NCBI GenBank assembly: GCA_032718475.1
Contig: JAUCBJ010001121.1
Location: 1-44,236 of the forward strand
From: Nemertoderma westbladi
Lineage: Eukaryota > Xenacoelomorpha > Nemertodermatida > Nemertodermatidae
Reading direction: 5' to 3'
Length of the DNA stretch: 44,236 bases
Shown here: piece by piece, positions 20,828 through 31,152 of the stretch
Layout of the letters: each line of letters opens with the position of its first letter
How positions within the stretch are numbered: position 1 is the stretch's first letter
The notes under the pieces: model-generated
Told to the model about the DNA's origin: nothing
Database searches by the model: none
Seen by the model: only the letters and a program-made list of their open reading frames with translations
Position numbers and translations under genes: made by a program

Positions 20828-21241
20828 CTACTAACGATATAGTGTTACAAAATAAATTGAACTATACTATTTAATATATTGCTTCCATAGCTACTGCGAT
20901 TCCAATTATTGTACTCTTCAACTCCTGATGCTGCTTTACTCAATGTTAAATAATTTAGTGTTCTCGAATATTTATTACGTAACTAGAGAGCCGCTTAACA
21001 ACATAGACCAATATTGGATATTGAGTTCCGTTTTGGAGTTCGCCGCGCAGACACACTAAAGTTGCAATAACTTTTGAGTGTGTGAATGGATTTTTCTCAA
21101 ATTACTTGCAAACCTTTACTACGTCGATGGTCTTTCAGTTTCAACACAAGCAATACAATTTAAGAATTCCCACCAAAATTAGTATATTTTACTATTTCGC
21201 CCGGAAAAAAAATAAAATTAATGCAATCCTATGGGTTACTT
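20828..21241 (-). repeat. Dispersed repeat B, copy 3 (fullest, inverted)
   Basis: The reverse complement matches 15741-16062 and 12955-13138 through CCCATAGGATTG, TTTTGGTGGGAATTC, CATCGACGTAGTA, CTCAAAAGTTATTGCAACTT, CGGCGAACTCCAAAACGGAA, AATAAATATTCGAGAACACT, GAGTTGAAGAGTACAATAAT and CAATTTATTTTGTAACACTA. About 410 bp, no ORF. Confidence 0.7.
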
Positions 21242-22193
21242 TTTTCCCTATATCATTTTTGAATGTCGATTATCTTATATAACAAAATGATTTAAAAACA
21301 CACATCGTTTTCGATAAAATAAATAGTTATTTAAAAAATGAGAAAAATAATACCATATAAAATTATTTGATATTAAGTAATTTTCGGGTGCGGGTTTTTC
21401 CATCAACAATAAATTGTTATGTGTTGCCAACCGGGCAAGTAACGGTACTTTACAAATTAAAATCCCCCCCTTACAATGTTGGCAACTACTGCAGTATTAG
21501 GCTTTTGTTTTTGTTATAGTACAACTTAATTATTCAAACATACACGTACAGTTTAGTACCGATAGTTGTTTCCTATGCCAAAAATCAACATTGTTATTAC
21601 TCGGCCATTGTACAGTGCAATACATTATTAATATCGAATTATTTAATTGTTATTTGTGAGTTGTGACAAATCAAAATGGAAGAATTCTTGACTATTCATG
21701 CCACATAAACACATAACGTTCTGGAACATTTTGTTTATGGATGTGTCGCTACACAATATCGATTACTCTGCCCTCATTTAATGAGCTTTGTATTCGTTGG
21801 AAACTCGAAACGCATTCATAAGACAGAATAGTGAATTATTTGGTTCAAATTAACATTAGTGATAAAAACTTTTTATCGACTAACGTACAAACAGTACAGC
21901 AACCAAGGTGAGCCCCCCCTCCCCCCTCCCCTCGTTCATCGAGAAAGAAACCGAATCATGGGAATTTGTCTTTCTTTGTTGAAATAATTAAGTTTAATTA
22001 AAATTAGCACGGAAGTAGGCCTACTGTTCAGTTCATGCCATTTACAACTTCTATGTAATATTGCAATACCTACCTAAATACCTTATCAAACATACAGTTG
22101 TATTGTACCGCCAATTCGACGAACTATGCCCGACAAATGGTAGCACGCCTGCAATTGGTCTGTCAATTTTTTGCTAGACTATCCCCAGTCAAA
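21242..22193. other. Intergenic, nothing recognised
   Basis: AT-rich, with a C-rich patch at 21908-21932 and one GTAGGCCTAC palindrome near 22015. No coding segment seen. Confidence 0.5.
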
Positions 22194-22358
22194 CTTCTAT
22201 TTATTGTTTTGGTTATCCTCTCCAGTCTCTGTAACTTCCGTTTATTGTTTTGGTTGTGCCAGCCAGTCTCTGAAGCTTGAGTTCATTGTTACGTTTTTCC
22301 CCATCAGTCTCTGCAACTTTGGTTTATTGTTTTGGTTGCATTCATACGTCCCTGTTGC
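22194..22358 (+). repeat. 41-bp tandem repeat derived from repeat A core
   Basis: Four units starting at 22194, 22235, 22276 and 22317, each of the form CTTCNGTTTATTGTTTTGGT then CCAGTCTCTGNAA. The word TTTATTGTTTTGGTT is the core of repeat A, so the array seems to have grown from part of that element. Confidence 0.8.
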
Positions 22359-22744
22359 CTGTTCGTTTACTAACCTACCAATAAGAGCCCAAGAGGGTAT
22401 CAAACAGGCAATTTACAAGCGCCTCTCCCTTTCGCTGCGCAGTTTGCCAAAATGCTGACGGTACGTAGGAATTATACGGAATTAAAATTGGGGGTTACAC
22501 GTTACAGCCAATAAGTTAATCAATTACTACAGAATCGACAAGATGTTTCGTTGGTCGGTGGACCGGGTACCACGAACCATCCCGTTTTATATGAATCTGC
22601 AAATAAACGATAATTAATATTGCTAGTATTGTAAATTATATTAATATTTAAAAAAATACACCATCTCCCTTAATACAACAACCATTTTTAGAAAGTCGGA
22701 ACACATTACAATCATATGCTACGAAATTTGATATAATGATAGTT

Positions 22745-23334
22745 TGACAACATTTCTTACTGGGCCTGGCCGGATGTTTTTAATTTCTGAGCTATTTCGA
22801 TACAACAAGCCGTTAAAAACGCCTTTTTACCAATATTTAACCGCCTCAGTTGGCATTATTTCTCGTCTTTGGAATGTAATCTAGATATCATTAGAACCGC
22901 CTTCGTCTGCCGATTTAAAAAAGATAATCCAAAGATATTATAAAAATACTAATGTCCAAGATGTACATTTTGAGACGTAAATCGCTGTAATTCTAATGTT
23001 TTTTTACTCAATTCTAAAGTACTAATTACGCGTAATGAAGAAACAAGCTGGAGAGTTTTAAAGGCTGAACTAAATAACAATCAATATTTTAGAATAAAGA
23101 CAAAAAACATTAGAATTATAGCGATTTACGTCTCAAAAATCGCACCTTAGTATTTTGATACCTCTGGCAATTATTGGTGAAATTTAAAACGGTTTTCAGA
23201 TAGTAAAGTATCTGAGTAAAGTAAAGACTGAGGCGGTTAAATATTGGTAGAAGGGCATTTTTTAACGGCATGTTGTATCGAAATAGCTCATAAATTAAAA
23301 ATTCGTGCTCTGCCAGCAGTAAGAAAAGTTGTTC
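22745..23334. mobile_element. Fold-back element, about 590 bp
   Basis: Imperfect inverted repeat over most of its length. Outer words GACAACATTTCTTACTG (left) and CAGTAAGAAAAGTTGTTCC (right); next GAGCTATTTCGATACAACA and its complement TGTTGTATCGAAATAGCTC; next CAATATTTAACCGCCTCA and TGAGGCGGTTAAATATTG; inner GACGTAAATCGCTGTAATTC and GAATTATAGCGATTTACGTC. No protein. It is a fold-back or long-hairpin MITE-type element. Confidence 0.8.
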
Positions 23335-23480
23335 CTGCTTACCCATAGATGTTTGATTTTAATGTAATACGATTCCAGAAAAATCCAGTCGAATCAAAGG
23401 CCATAACTTTACCTCTATGTGAGACGCAAATCCCATCTCCGCGAATTAATATCTAGTCGAAATGTTTCATTTTAAATGTA

Positions 23481-23626
23481 CGGAAAGGAGCAGGTCACAG
23501 TGCACGTTATTCTAACCAAAACAAAAGTCAGTAGAACAGGCTACAGTTTAATTTTTTGGGAGAAATCGTCTGTTATTTGCGTCGATATTCCCGTGGAGAT
23601 GGGATGAATTTTGATTGCGTTTTGGT
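23481..23626 (-). repeat. Dispersed repeat A, copy 3 (inverted)
   Basis: The reverse complement reads GCAATCAAAATTCATCCC, CTCCACGGGAATATCGACGC, AAATAACAGACGATT, ACTGTAGCCTGTTCTACTGA, TTTTGTTTTGGTTAGAATAA and CGTGCACTGTGACCTGCTCC, in the same order as copy 2. It lacks the homopolymer run. Confidence 0.75.
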
Positions 23627-23638
23627 ATAAGCTACACC

Positions 23639-23725
23639 TAAATTTCTACGTTTTTACTGGTTTCATATAGTTCTGTAGATGAAGTCTACAGAACTATATG
23701 AAACCAGTAAAAACGTAGAAATTTA
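23639..23725. repeat. Perfect 41-bp inverted repeat with 5-bp loop
   Basis: Arms 23639-23679 and 23685-23725 are exact reverse complements (arm core CTACGTTTTTACTGGTTTCA); loop TGAAG. It would form a very stable hairpin in RNA or cruciform in DNA. Identical arms imply recent origin. Confidence 0.95.
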
Positions 23726-24398
23726 ATTGAAAATCAACAGCCAGGTGAATTAATAGCCATACCGGCTTACCGGTATTTTCGGCCTCAAAAAAAATATACT
23801 TTTACTATTCATAGAAAATGCGGATTAAAAAGTCGGATACAAAAAATATTGCTTTCTTTTTGTAAAATAAATTTGTTTTACATTAATGCCTTATTTTTGG
23901 TGAAGGCCTTGTTTAAATAAGATGCAACTGTAACACTTTGTGTTATATTTTAAGTTAAATAAGCTCGAAAAATTAATGCAGTGCGGTAGTATTTCTACGG
24001 TGAATAATTGATCTCCTCTTTTATGCCAAATATAATGGAATTAATAAAAATAGCTGGACAACTTCTTGTACATAATTAAGTGAATTAGACTACTACACGC
24101 GTTTAATCTCTGGCTTAACTGATATACATTCTTCGAAAAATTGCAGTTATAGACAAAATATTGATAAAAGCGGAAATTTCCGAAAACGTTTCAAGTTTCA
24201 TATTTCCTAATGTTTCCGGACTTCCATCCATCGGACTTCCATTCATAAAGATGTGTTTTAGTGGTACCTCATCAGTGAAGCCCTTCCCGCTATCCTAAAT
24301 ATCCAGGTGCTTGATTCCAGTCCCGCTACAAATGAGAAAGGATTAGGAAACTCCTTATTAGCAAACAGTGAAGAACTCACTACCTTTCACGTTATCAT
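23726..24398. other. Region after the PIAS-like exon, nothing recognised
   Basis: AT-rich; possibly the intron following the PIAS-like exon on the minus strand, given the donor-like AAG/GTATGA at 24405/24404. No further exon identified. Confidence 0.4.
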
Positions 24399-25229
24399 TC
24401 ATACCTTATCTGTTCTGCAATCCGTTCCATCTATAATATCGGTAAAGTAACTGTCGACCACGAGGTCGTCAGGCTGGGCGGTTTTACTGCAAATCGGACA
24501 GCGCCACTGTTGGTTCCTGCGGTTCAACTGGAGAAAGGATTTGAGATCGAAACACCGGACGTGCTCGCAGATTCGTGATCGTGTCGGAGTTGCCAGACGG
24601 ATCTCGCTGAGCGGACAGAGGAGAGACACGGTGAGACCAGTAGCGACCGGCTCTGTGTCGCCGCAGTCCCCTAAACATTTCTCGATTATATCTCTCGTGC
24701 AACTAAGATCGTTTAATTTAGTGAGTTTAATTTCGCGATATAATTTATCAACTGATGTCCGCGCTGCGATATATACGGCTAGGAACCACTTAGTGTTGGA
24801 ATGATTGGTAGTTTTCGTCCATTCCAAAAACAAAATATTGAAATCTATGAAATAACCTTCATCACTTACGCACATTGATGTTATATCTATTAAAGACATC
24901 GATCGTTTATCGATTTCTACATTATTATTATTCAGTATTGCGTTTAGAAAAGGAGGAAAATCGATGCGCGGAGGATTTTTTTCTGTTATCGATGTAAAAC
25001 TTAAAACTAAAGAGCAGAATGTTTGAGGGTCACGACCGTCTGTGTACCCATGAAGGGCGAGTTTCTCTAAATGATTTTCTTCTAAATTAAATGATAAAGC
25101 GAGTTCCTGGGCGGCTTCATGGTCACCCCGAAGCTCTGTCGGAGGTCGGATAGTGTCCGTAACGTAATCAAACGGCAGACATAGTCCGTCCACATAATTT
25201 AGACTAGTTAATATTGGCATCTGCGCCAT
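24399..25229 (-). CDS. PIAS-like SP-RING SUMO E3 ligase, PINIT plus SP-RING, no SAP domain seen
   Basis: PIAS proteins transfer SUMO in the nucleus. In the 276 residues the SP-RING is unmistakable: TVSLLCPLSEIRLATPTRSR (200-219), then CEHVRCFDLKSFLQL and WRCPICSKTA. Zinc ligands C221, H223, C244, C247 have the spacing of PIAS1. Ahead of it, TFCSLVLSF, DFPPFLNAILN and SLIDITSM then WFLAVYIAARTSVDKLYREI (about 70-167) follow the PINIT domain. The N-terminal SAP domain is absent; either it lies in an exon upstream or the protein lacks it. The frame ends at ACAGATAAGGTATGA, where AAG/GTATGA resembles a splice donor (exon end 24405), so the stop may be intronic. The ATG at 25229 is the first in frame; TATATAT near 25255 lies about 30 bases upstream. 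Confidence 0.75.
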   Translation of the reverse strand: MAQMPILTSLNYVDGLCLPFDYVTDTIRPPTELRGDHEAAQELALSFNLEENHLEKLALHGYTDGRDPQTFCSLVLSFTSITEKNPPRIDFPPFLNAILNNNNVEIDKRSMSLIDITSMCVSDEGYFIDFNILFLEWTKTTNHSNTKWFLAVYIAARTSVDKLYREIKLTKLNDLSCTRDIIEKCLGDCGDTEPVATGLTVSLLCPLSEIRLATPTRSRICEHVRCFDLKSFLQLNRRNQQWRCPICSKTAQPDDLVVDSYFTDIIDGTDCRTDKV

Positions 25230-26629
25230 CAGCCCGCCGCATATGACGTAAGGATATATACACTACAGCAAGCTAACCTAACACTAGGACTAGCCTATTT
25301 ACTACTGTCAGTCTGTTTGACAGTTGTATCACCGCCAGACCGTATCAGTACTGCAGTACCGGTATGACTGCAGACTGTATGATGTAGATGTATGCACGTC
25401 AGTGTCAGCCTGTAGTAGACTATGCCTATTCCAGTATTCCTGTATTACATTTCCTGTATTCCAAATCTTAAATGAGATTGCAGAAAATTTGAAACAGCGA
25501 TAGTTCCACCTCCCGACCACTGACTAGGTGAGCCAGAATTTTTATTTTTGCTTTCAATCTTTAGCTACAAGCGTTTAAAACCGCAGTTATTATTCTACCT
25601 TACTGCCTTAGCTGTTTGTGGGTACCAATGGGAACTGTCCATGCAAGGATATACTGTATTTACTGACTACTGTATTTACATCATTGTGTGCAAAGTAGCA
25701 CTTTGCAGCGTTATGACCCGAGGTTATTTATGTACCGAGCGAGCGCAGAGAGGGAGGTTTACATAAATAAACAAGGGTATTTAACGCTGAAAAGTGACCT
25801 TTGCAAGCAATGATGTATGTAATTTTGTTACATTACAGTACCATACAGTATGGTATTGCAGTAACAGTAGTGTATCAATGTAAATTCAATTGGACTTAAT
25901 TAAGCAACATAGCAAAGCTGATTTTTCCTAAATTTATGTTCAAATGATGTAACTGGGCGAGATAATTAATTTCGCGACTGTGTTTGAGGCTTAAATAAAT
26001 CTTTTTGGGGTATGTGTGCCGTGTGGGCCTGTGTGCCTCTTCCCGCTTGTATGTTTGACTGTGTTTGACTGTGGGTCTATTTTAGTACCATCCGTTGCAC
26101 AGTCAAGGCCAAAATAACACCAGAACATCGTGTAAGAAGTCAACCCTGCCGCGTCCAAGCTAAAGTTAATAAGAATACCGGAGTAATAGTAGATTTGAAA
26201 TGCAACGACTGTGTGTCTGGTGTTGTTGGTGGTTGCTAACATGCGGTGGCGTTTCTCTTTTGGTTATACGTTAGAAAATGTAAAGAAATTTCTTTCCACT
26301 ATCTGGTACTGGTCGGCGTCTAAAATGTCTATAATAAGGTCCTGTAATGAAGCAATTCCTATCACTGCAATTATAAAAAAGAAAAGTAAAGTAATGTACG
26401 TGAAAGATGAGTTAGCTATAACTAAACTGTTCTAGAATTATTGTTATTAGTATTATTGTTTTGTTTTTATAGCTAACAACTGTACGGTTTGGGATAAATA
26501 AATATTATTCTGGAATAATTGACCTGTTGAATGAATCAATTGCCGCCATAAGGATATTAAATAGCCCTACATTATTTATTTTAGTTACTAAGAGATTTAT
26601 ATTGTATAGTAACCAATGAACATTTAGTG
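25230..26629. other. Intergenic, nothing recognised
   Basis: No coding segment with family resemblance on either strand. A short inverted pair (TTATTTATGTA / TACATAAATAA-like) lies near 25725-25770. Confidence 0.5.
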
Positions 26630-26655
26630 CTGCATTAGTGACGTCACTAATGCAG
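26630..26655. promoter_or_regulatory. 26-bp perfect palindrome centred on a CRE (TGACGTCA)
   Basis: CTGCATTAGTGAC followed by its exact reverse complement, with no spacer. The centre TGACGTCA is the full cAMP-response element bound by CREB/ATF dimers. No gene start lies nearby. It may be a bZIP site within a longer palindromic element. Confidence 0.55.
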
Positions 26656-27971
26656 TTTTCTGAAACGGCTTGATTTTTCGATGTTGCTAATTTTGCGTTA
26701 TAAAATCGCTAACTCAGCCAATATTAATTTTTTTGAAGTCAAATTGTTCTCTGGGGTTTTTTCACATGCTCTTTCACATGAAACCAACGAAAACTCGAAA
26801 ACAATTGTTCCGAGTTGCCTACCCTATTGTGTTCCCTATCAGTGTGCCTATGGCCTATGCTGCTATGACAAGATAGCTTTTTCCTAAACCGTACGAAAAT
26901 ACTGCAAGATTTCTGCGATAATAAAATTTGACAGTGAAAATTATCGAAGTCTTCTAAAAGCGCGAACAAAATTCAATTGGATTCACTCCGATTGGAGGAA
27001 AGGATTACAGAGGCGACAGGTTACAGAGACGGCTTTTTCTCACCAATACAATAAACGATGTTGAACACTCATTTTAGGGCGAAGGTTGCTCCGGGCGAAT
27101 ATTGGACGCGGGCGAAGTTTGCTGTGTACAGTTCTAAGGGACTGTTTGTGTAGGGATTATGTATCTTCATAGCTTTATTATTTTTCGGCCAGGATTGCGA
27201 TTAACAATAACTGCCTACCAGAGAGAGGGTGCGATTCACCAAATAATCCCATCTGGTCATAGAAGCGCCATTGTATTATTTGATGGGGATACTGGACTGG
27301 ACAGCGACAAGTTACGATATAGACAGCTAATACAATAAATTTCATAACCAAAACAGTTATCGTCGTTCGTGTTCTTTCGTTCGTTCGCGCGCTTCTTCAA
27401 ACGATTTGTCATGAGGACTGTATGATTGATTGATAGGCGCACAAAGGCGCACATCCGGTCTAACCGGCATATAATTGTTGTTAGATATCAGCACGAGACA
27501 GAAATTAAAATGAGTGACATTACTTTGCAGTTTAAAAAAAACCCAACGGGTTAATTAAAATCCATAGATAAAATCAATGTATAACTACATATACATGACA
27601 TTGAACTATGAAACACCCCCTTTGAGTGCAGCATTGTTTTAACTTCTACTGTAGTTAAATTAATTTTCTTAATACGATTTAATTAAAATGATTAAAATGT
27701 CTCTGGGCAATCTCGAGCTTCTCACTGAAAGGGAGACCATTGATCGAGAAGCAACTGTGGAGAAAGTAAAAATTTCCTATATCCTTAATATATCCGAGTT
27801 CTGCGGGTGATAGACGACCATGCATCTCACGCTGAACGGGCCTGGCGACCTCTATGCTTTTTTGGCTACGCTCTGTGGTTCAACATTATAAATAATTTTA
27901 AATTAAATTCATAACGCCTCAAACAAAGCAATATCCATCGTTAATTATTTATACTAACAAATAATATATTA
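26656..27971. other. Intergenic, nothing recognised
   Basis: Short open frames only, none with recognisable content. 27690-27870 is less AT-rich than its surroundings (CTCACTGAAAGGGAGACC and CGCTGAACGGGCCTGGCG lie here), but I could not identify it. Confidence 0.4.
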
Positions 27972-28002
27972 TTGCACCCGTATAATTATTATACGGGTGC
28001 AA
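27972..28002. repeat. Perfect 14-bp inverted repeat, 3-bp spacer
   Basis: TTGCACCCGTATAA, spacer TTA, TTATACGGGTGCAA. It sits about 45 bp left of the LINE 3' fragment that follows, perhaps a target-site or small-hairpin structure. Confidence 0.7.
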
Positions 28003-28045
28003 AGGTACTTCACAAGAAGACTTTTTGCCCGATGTCATCTAGGTA

Positions 28046-28735
28046 ATCACAACTACTAGTTACGTGCAACGTTCAGAGTACCTCAAGCTGCAACCTCTAG
28101 AAGTCCGACGATTAATCTTTGATCTGAAGATGGTATATTCAATTGAAAGACAGTTGGTCGATCTTGATTTTGACTATTTCTTTAAAATTGCTCCACGCTC
28201 TGGACTTAGAGGTCACAGCCATAAACTGTTTACAAACTACTCTAGACCTCAAATAACAAAGTATTCTTTTTCAAACCGTGTAGTGCCCATATGGAATTCA
28301 TTACCTGTAAATATTGTTGAGGCCCGTACCTTAGAAACTTTTACAAATAAAGTACGTGAATTTGACCTAATAAAATTGTGCAACTTTAACAGATTTATGT
28401 AATTTTTTTTAGGTACGTTTTTATTTAAATTATTTATTTACTCTTTTTACTTCAATATACATTTTAATTTGGAAAACCTTATTTATGTGTTGAACGCCTC
28501 GCGTACAATATTTTCTAGCCTCCTGTAAGTGCTGTTTGTAGCCTAGTTGGTCTTCTCCCTCATACTACTTGTAATTTTTAATTTGTGCATATTGTGCAAT
28601 TTCAACCATTGGCCGGGCGAAATAATATATATATATATTTATTAGTTCATTTAAATTGTTCTCTGTAGAATAAAGTTTGTTACACAGTGTAGTTAGACGT
28701 ATATTAATTAGCTTTGGTAATGTAATGTAATGTAA
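28046..28735 (+). pseudogene. Jockey/CR1-like LINE, 5'-truncated C-terminus and 3' UTR
   Basis: Coding to 28402: LQPLEVRRLIFDLKMVYSI, FDYFFKIAPRSGLRGHSHKL, FSNRVVPIWNSLPVNIVEA and TLETFTNKVREFDL. This is the conserved tail after the RT in jockey/CR1-type elements (pattern RR..L..YKI, RGHSxKL, FF..RV...WNSLP). Stop TAA at 28400. The 3' UTR ends in a GTAAT repeat (28711-28735), the usual short-repeat terminus of such LINEs. It is a third LINE family in this window. Confidence 0.8.
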
Positions 28736-30142
28736 TTAATCCGTTTCGACGTTATTTCGTGGTAATGAGATGTGTATTGATTGCCCCCCACGTAGAATTC
28801 GTAACGATGATGAGATCCATGCTATGTAGTGTTTGAAAATGGGAAGTGTGGGGTGGACGGCAGCAGTATAACATTATACTCCACCATAGTTGTGTAGTTT
28901 AATATTAAATTAATGCAAGTTATTACATACAAATACAATTTATTGTAAAGTTTTTGTAATTTTTTATATACTGTATATAAGTTACTTCTAAATATTATTT
29001 AAGGCGTTTAAATTTCTTGTTATTAATAATATTAACTGGAAATTAGTAATAATTATCGACGAATGGTGACAATCTTTGATTTACTAAAAATTTCGCGCAA
29101 TTCCACTTCATTCCAATGATCCACAGGTAGGCCTACAGTGTTGTGATACTTCACAATAATACTGTACTTTATGCACCCGCCCCCAGTTCGTTTGAATGCA
29201 AAAACATAAAAATAAACAATATAATTACGTACTTCATGAACGAATTGACGATTTTTGTATCAAAACGACTTTTTGCAGTGGTTGTCATGGAAACTGAGAA
29301 ATAGAACACCGTTGATAAGTTGTTGCCTTTCCTTAGTGTTACAGTAGTAAGACTAAGTTCGTGTTAGAATTTTTGAAATTTTCCCCCTTCAGGGTTCCGT
29401 ATTTAGTTTACTCATTTTTCCGCTGTTTGCAGTTATAGTAGGTATAGTTATCGTTGTTATTGAAAATCGTTGCTATAACATATTCTTCCCATGATATATC
29501 AACTTTTGAAATAAGCGGTATATATATATTATATATATTATAAGATAATATAAATTATAATTTGTGCAAGTCAAAGCCGTTGGGATGTTGGATCCGGTTA
29601 CAATAATTACATATATTAAGAAAATTGAGTTATGTACGAATTTAATATCACTTAAAGCGAAAATAAAAAGAGTTACAGGTGCACATCAATGCAAGGGATT
29701 ATGTCACAGGTATTTATTTCGAAAATCCCAAGAATGTACAGTCGTATTTTGAATAAAAAACAATCACTAATAATGGAGATTAGAAACTACAAAGGATATT
29801 ACAGTAGGAATAAGCCTGTGAGGAGGAATGGCGCAGAGTTGAGAGGAGAGGGGGAGACTGCACCTGTTCCGTCGGGTCTTACCGAAGTGAGACACCCCCT
29901 GTTAAGAGGGCAATGAAGTGGACTGTATATAGGAAGGGGAGTTGAGGTGAAAAACAAGTAGAGATCGTTGAGAACTGCCGGAACTATTATATTATATCAT
30001 TAGAATCAGTTAGAAGTACAGCAGGTTAAGTAAGATATCACAGAAATACTATTTACATATAAAATGCCGCTAAAAATCTAAAAACTTTTGCTGTTGTAAA
30101 AGTCAGGGGCTTCCGCAAGCAGAGGGTGAAGGTGCAAGAAGG
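28736..30142. other. Intergenic, nothing coding recognised
   Basis: AT-rich to about 29800, then more mixed. GTTGAGAACTG at 29966-29976 repeats the terminal word of the MITE-like element at 738. This stretch would be the transcribed region of the promoter at 30143-30242. Confidence 0.45.
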
Positions 30143-30242
30143 TGAGGAAAGTGACAAAACAAACCCTTTTATAGCCAGACATTATGCAAATCGGGATGGG
30201 AACGCTCTGAATGCTGATTGGTCGTAGCTCGTCCCTGATTGG
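30143..30242 (-). promoter_or_regulatory. CCAAT-CCAAT-octamer-TATA promoter, minus strand, no obvious gene
   Basis: Reading the minus strand: ACCAATCAGGG (CCAAT at 30242-30238), ACCAATCAGC (CCAAT at 30221-30217), ATTTGCATA (octamer ATTTGCAT at 30191-30184) and TATAAAA (30173-30167), all within 75 bp. Expected start near 30143. This order is that of metazoan histone H2B-type promoters (and some POU/NF-Y genes). No histone coding sequence, histone 3' stem-loop or other long ORF follows to 28.7 kb, so it may drive a non-coding or spliced transcript, or be a relic. Confidence 0.5.
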
Positions 30243-30344
30243 TCGGAGCTACTGGTTGGCCAAACAATTACGCTTCGATCCTATTGCACCTATGGGCTGG
30301 CGAGGGCAGGAAGTCGATGACATGGGTCATGTGACATAGAAACG

Positions 30345-30475
30345 TATCAGCGTTTGGCAAACCAAACGTAACACCACAGGACAAACCTACACGTTTGGAT
30401 CCCATTACAAATGAATGTCTGCGGGTGGAGACGCAAACGTGATCCCACTGAACAAACCTACACGAGTTTATTTAC
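30345..30475 (+). repeat. Two diverged units with ACAAACCTACACG, period about 73 bp
   Basis: ACAAACCTACACG occurs at about 30382 and 30455, each preceded by an AAACGT word. CGTTTGG and CCAAACG near 30352 form a small hairpin. Upstream region of the promoter at 30143-30242 in its own orientation. Confidence 0.55.
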
Positions 30476-30599
30476 AAGCCCAACACAAACCCACATACAA
30501 GATATACACCAGCATGAAACACACACGAGGCATAGTCGGCTTAGGTTTGGTCACCGCACACTCTTTTCAACGTTCAAGAAGTGGATTTAGAAATCGGCA

Positions 30600-31152
30600 G
30601 AATCTGGCCGAAAAAAATGTGGACGGATCGATCCGTTGATCCGGATTGATCCGTTAGTTGCTTGTCTCTATCTGATAATCAAAAAACTCAACTTCGTTTG
30701 GTACCGTCGTTTAGCCCCACACCAATGACTGATGATTTGTATCAAGCACATTTGGACCTCATTGGCTTCTTTGCGACTAGATTATTTGACAAATACAACT
30801 AGGTAGTAAACGGAATCAATGTTAACTTCAATGCTGAAAATGAAACATTGATTTACTCAGGATGGTGACGATAACGACGAATTGAGATGCAAACCAAAAC
30901 AGCCGTGGGGAGTAGGTAAACATTTTACTAAACCATCGGGTAATAGGAAGTTAGAGCAATTTTTAACAAAATATAATGAAACATTTAGTAATGAAAATGT
31001 TAAAGTAAGGATAAAAATATGCTGTAAATATAGTAACTAAGATAAATAATATAATTTCGTCGCTTAATTTCATTGTAGGAATCCATTGCCAATATGATTG
31101 GGGAATTGATTAGCGGTTGAAACTAAAAACTTCGAAAATTATTATTGCGAAT
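30600..31152. other. Upstream region of the cysteine-rich surface protein, nothing recognised
   Basis: GATCCG words cluster at 30625-30655 (GGATCGATCCGTTGATCCGG). No TATA box in a convincing position before the ATG at 31153. Confidence 0.4.
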
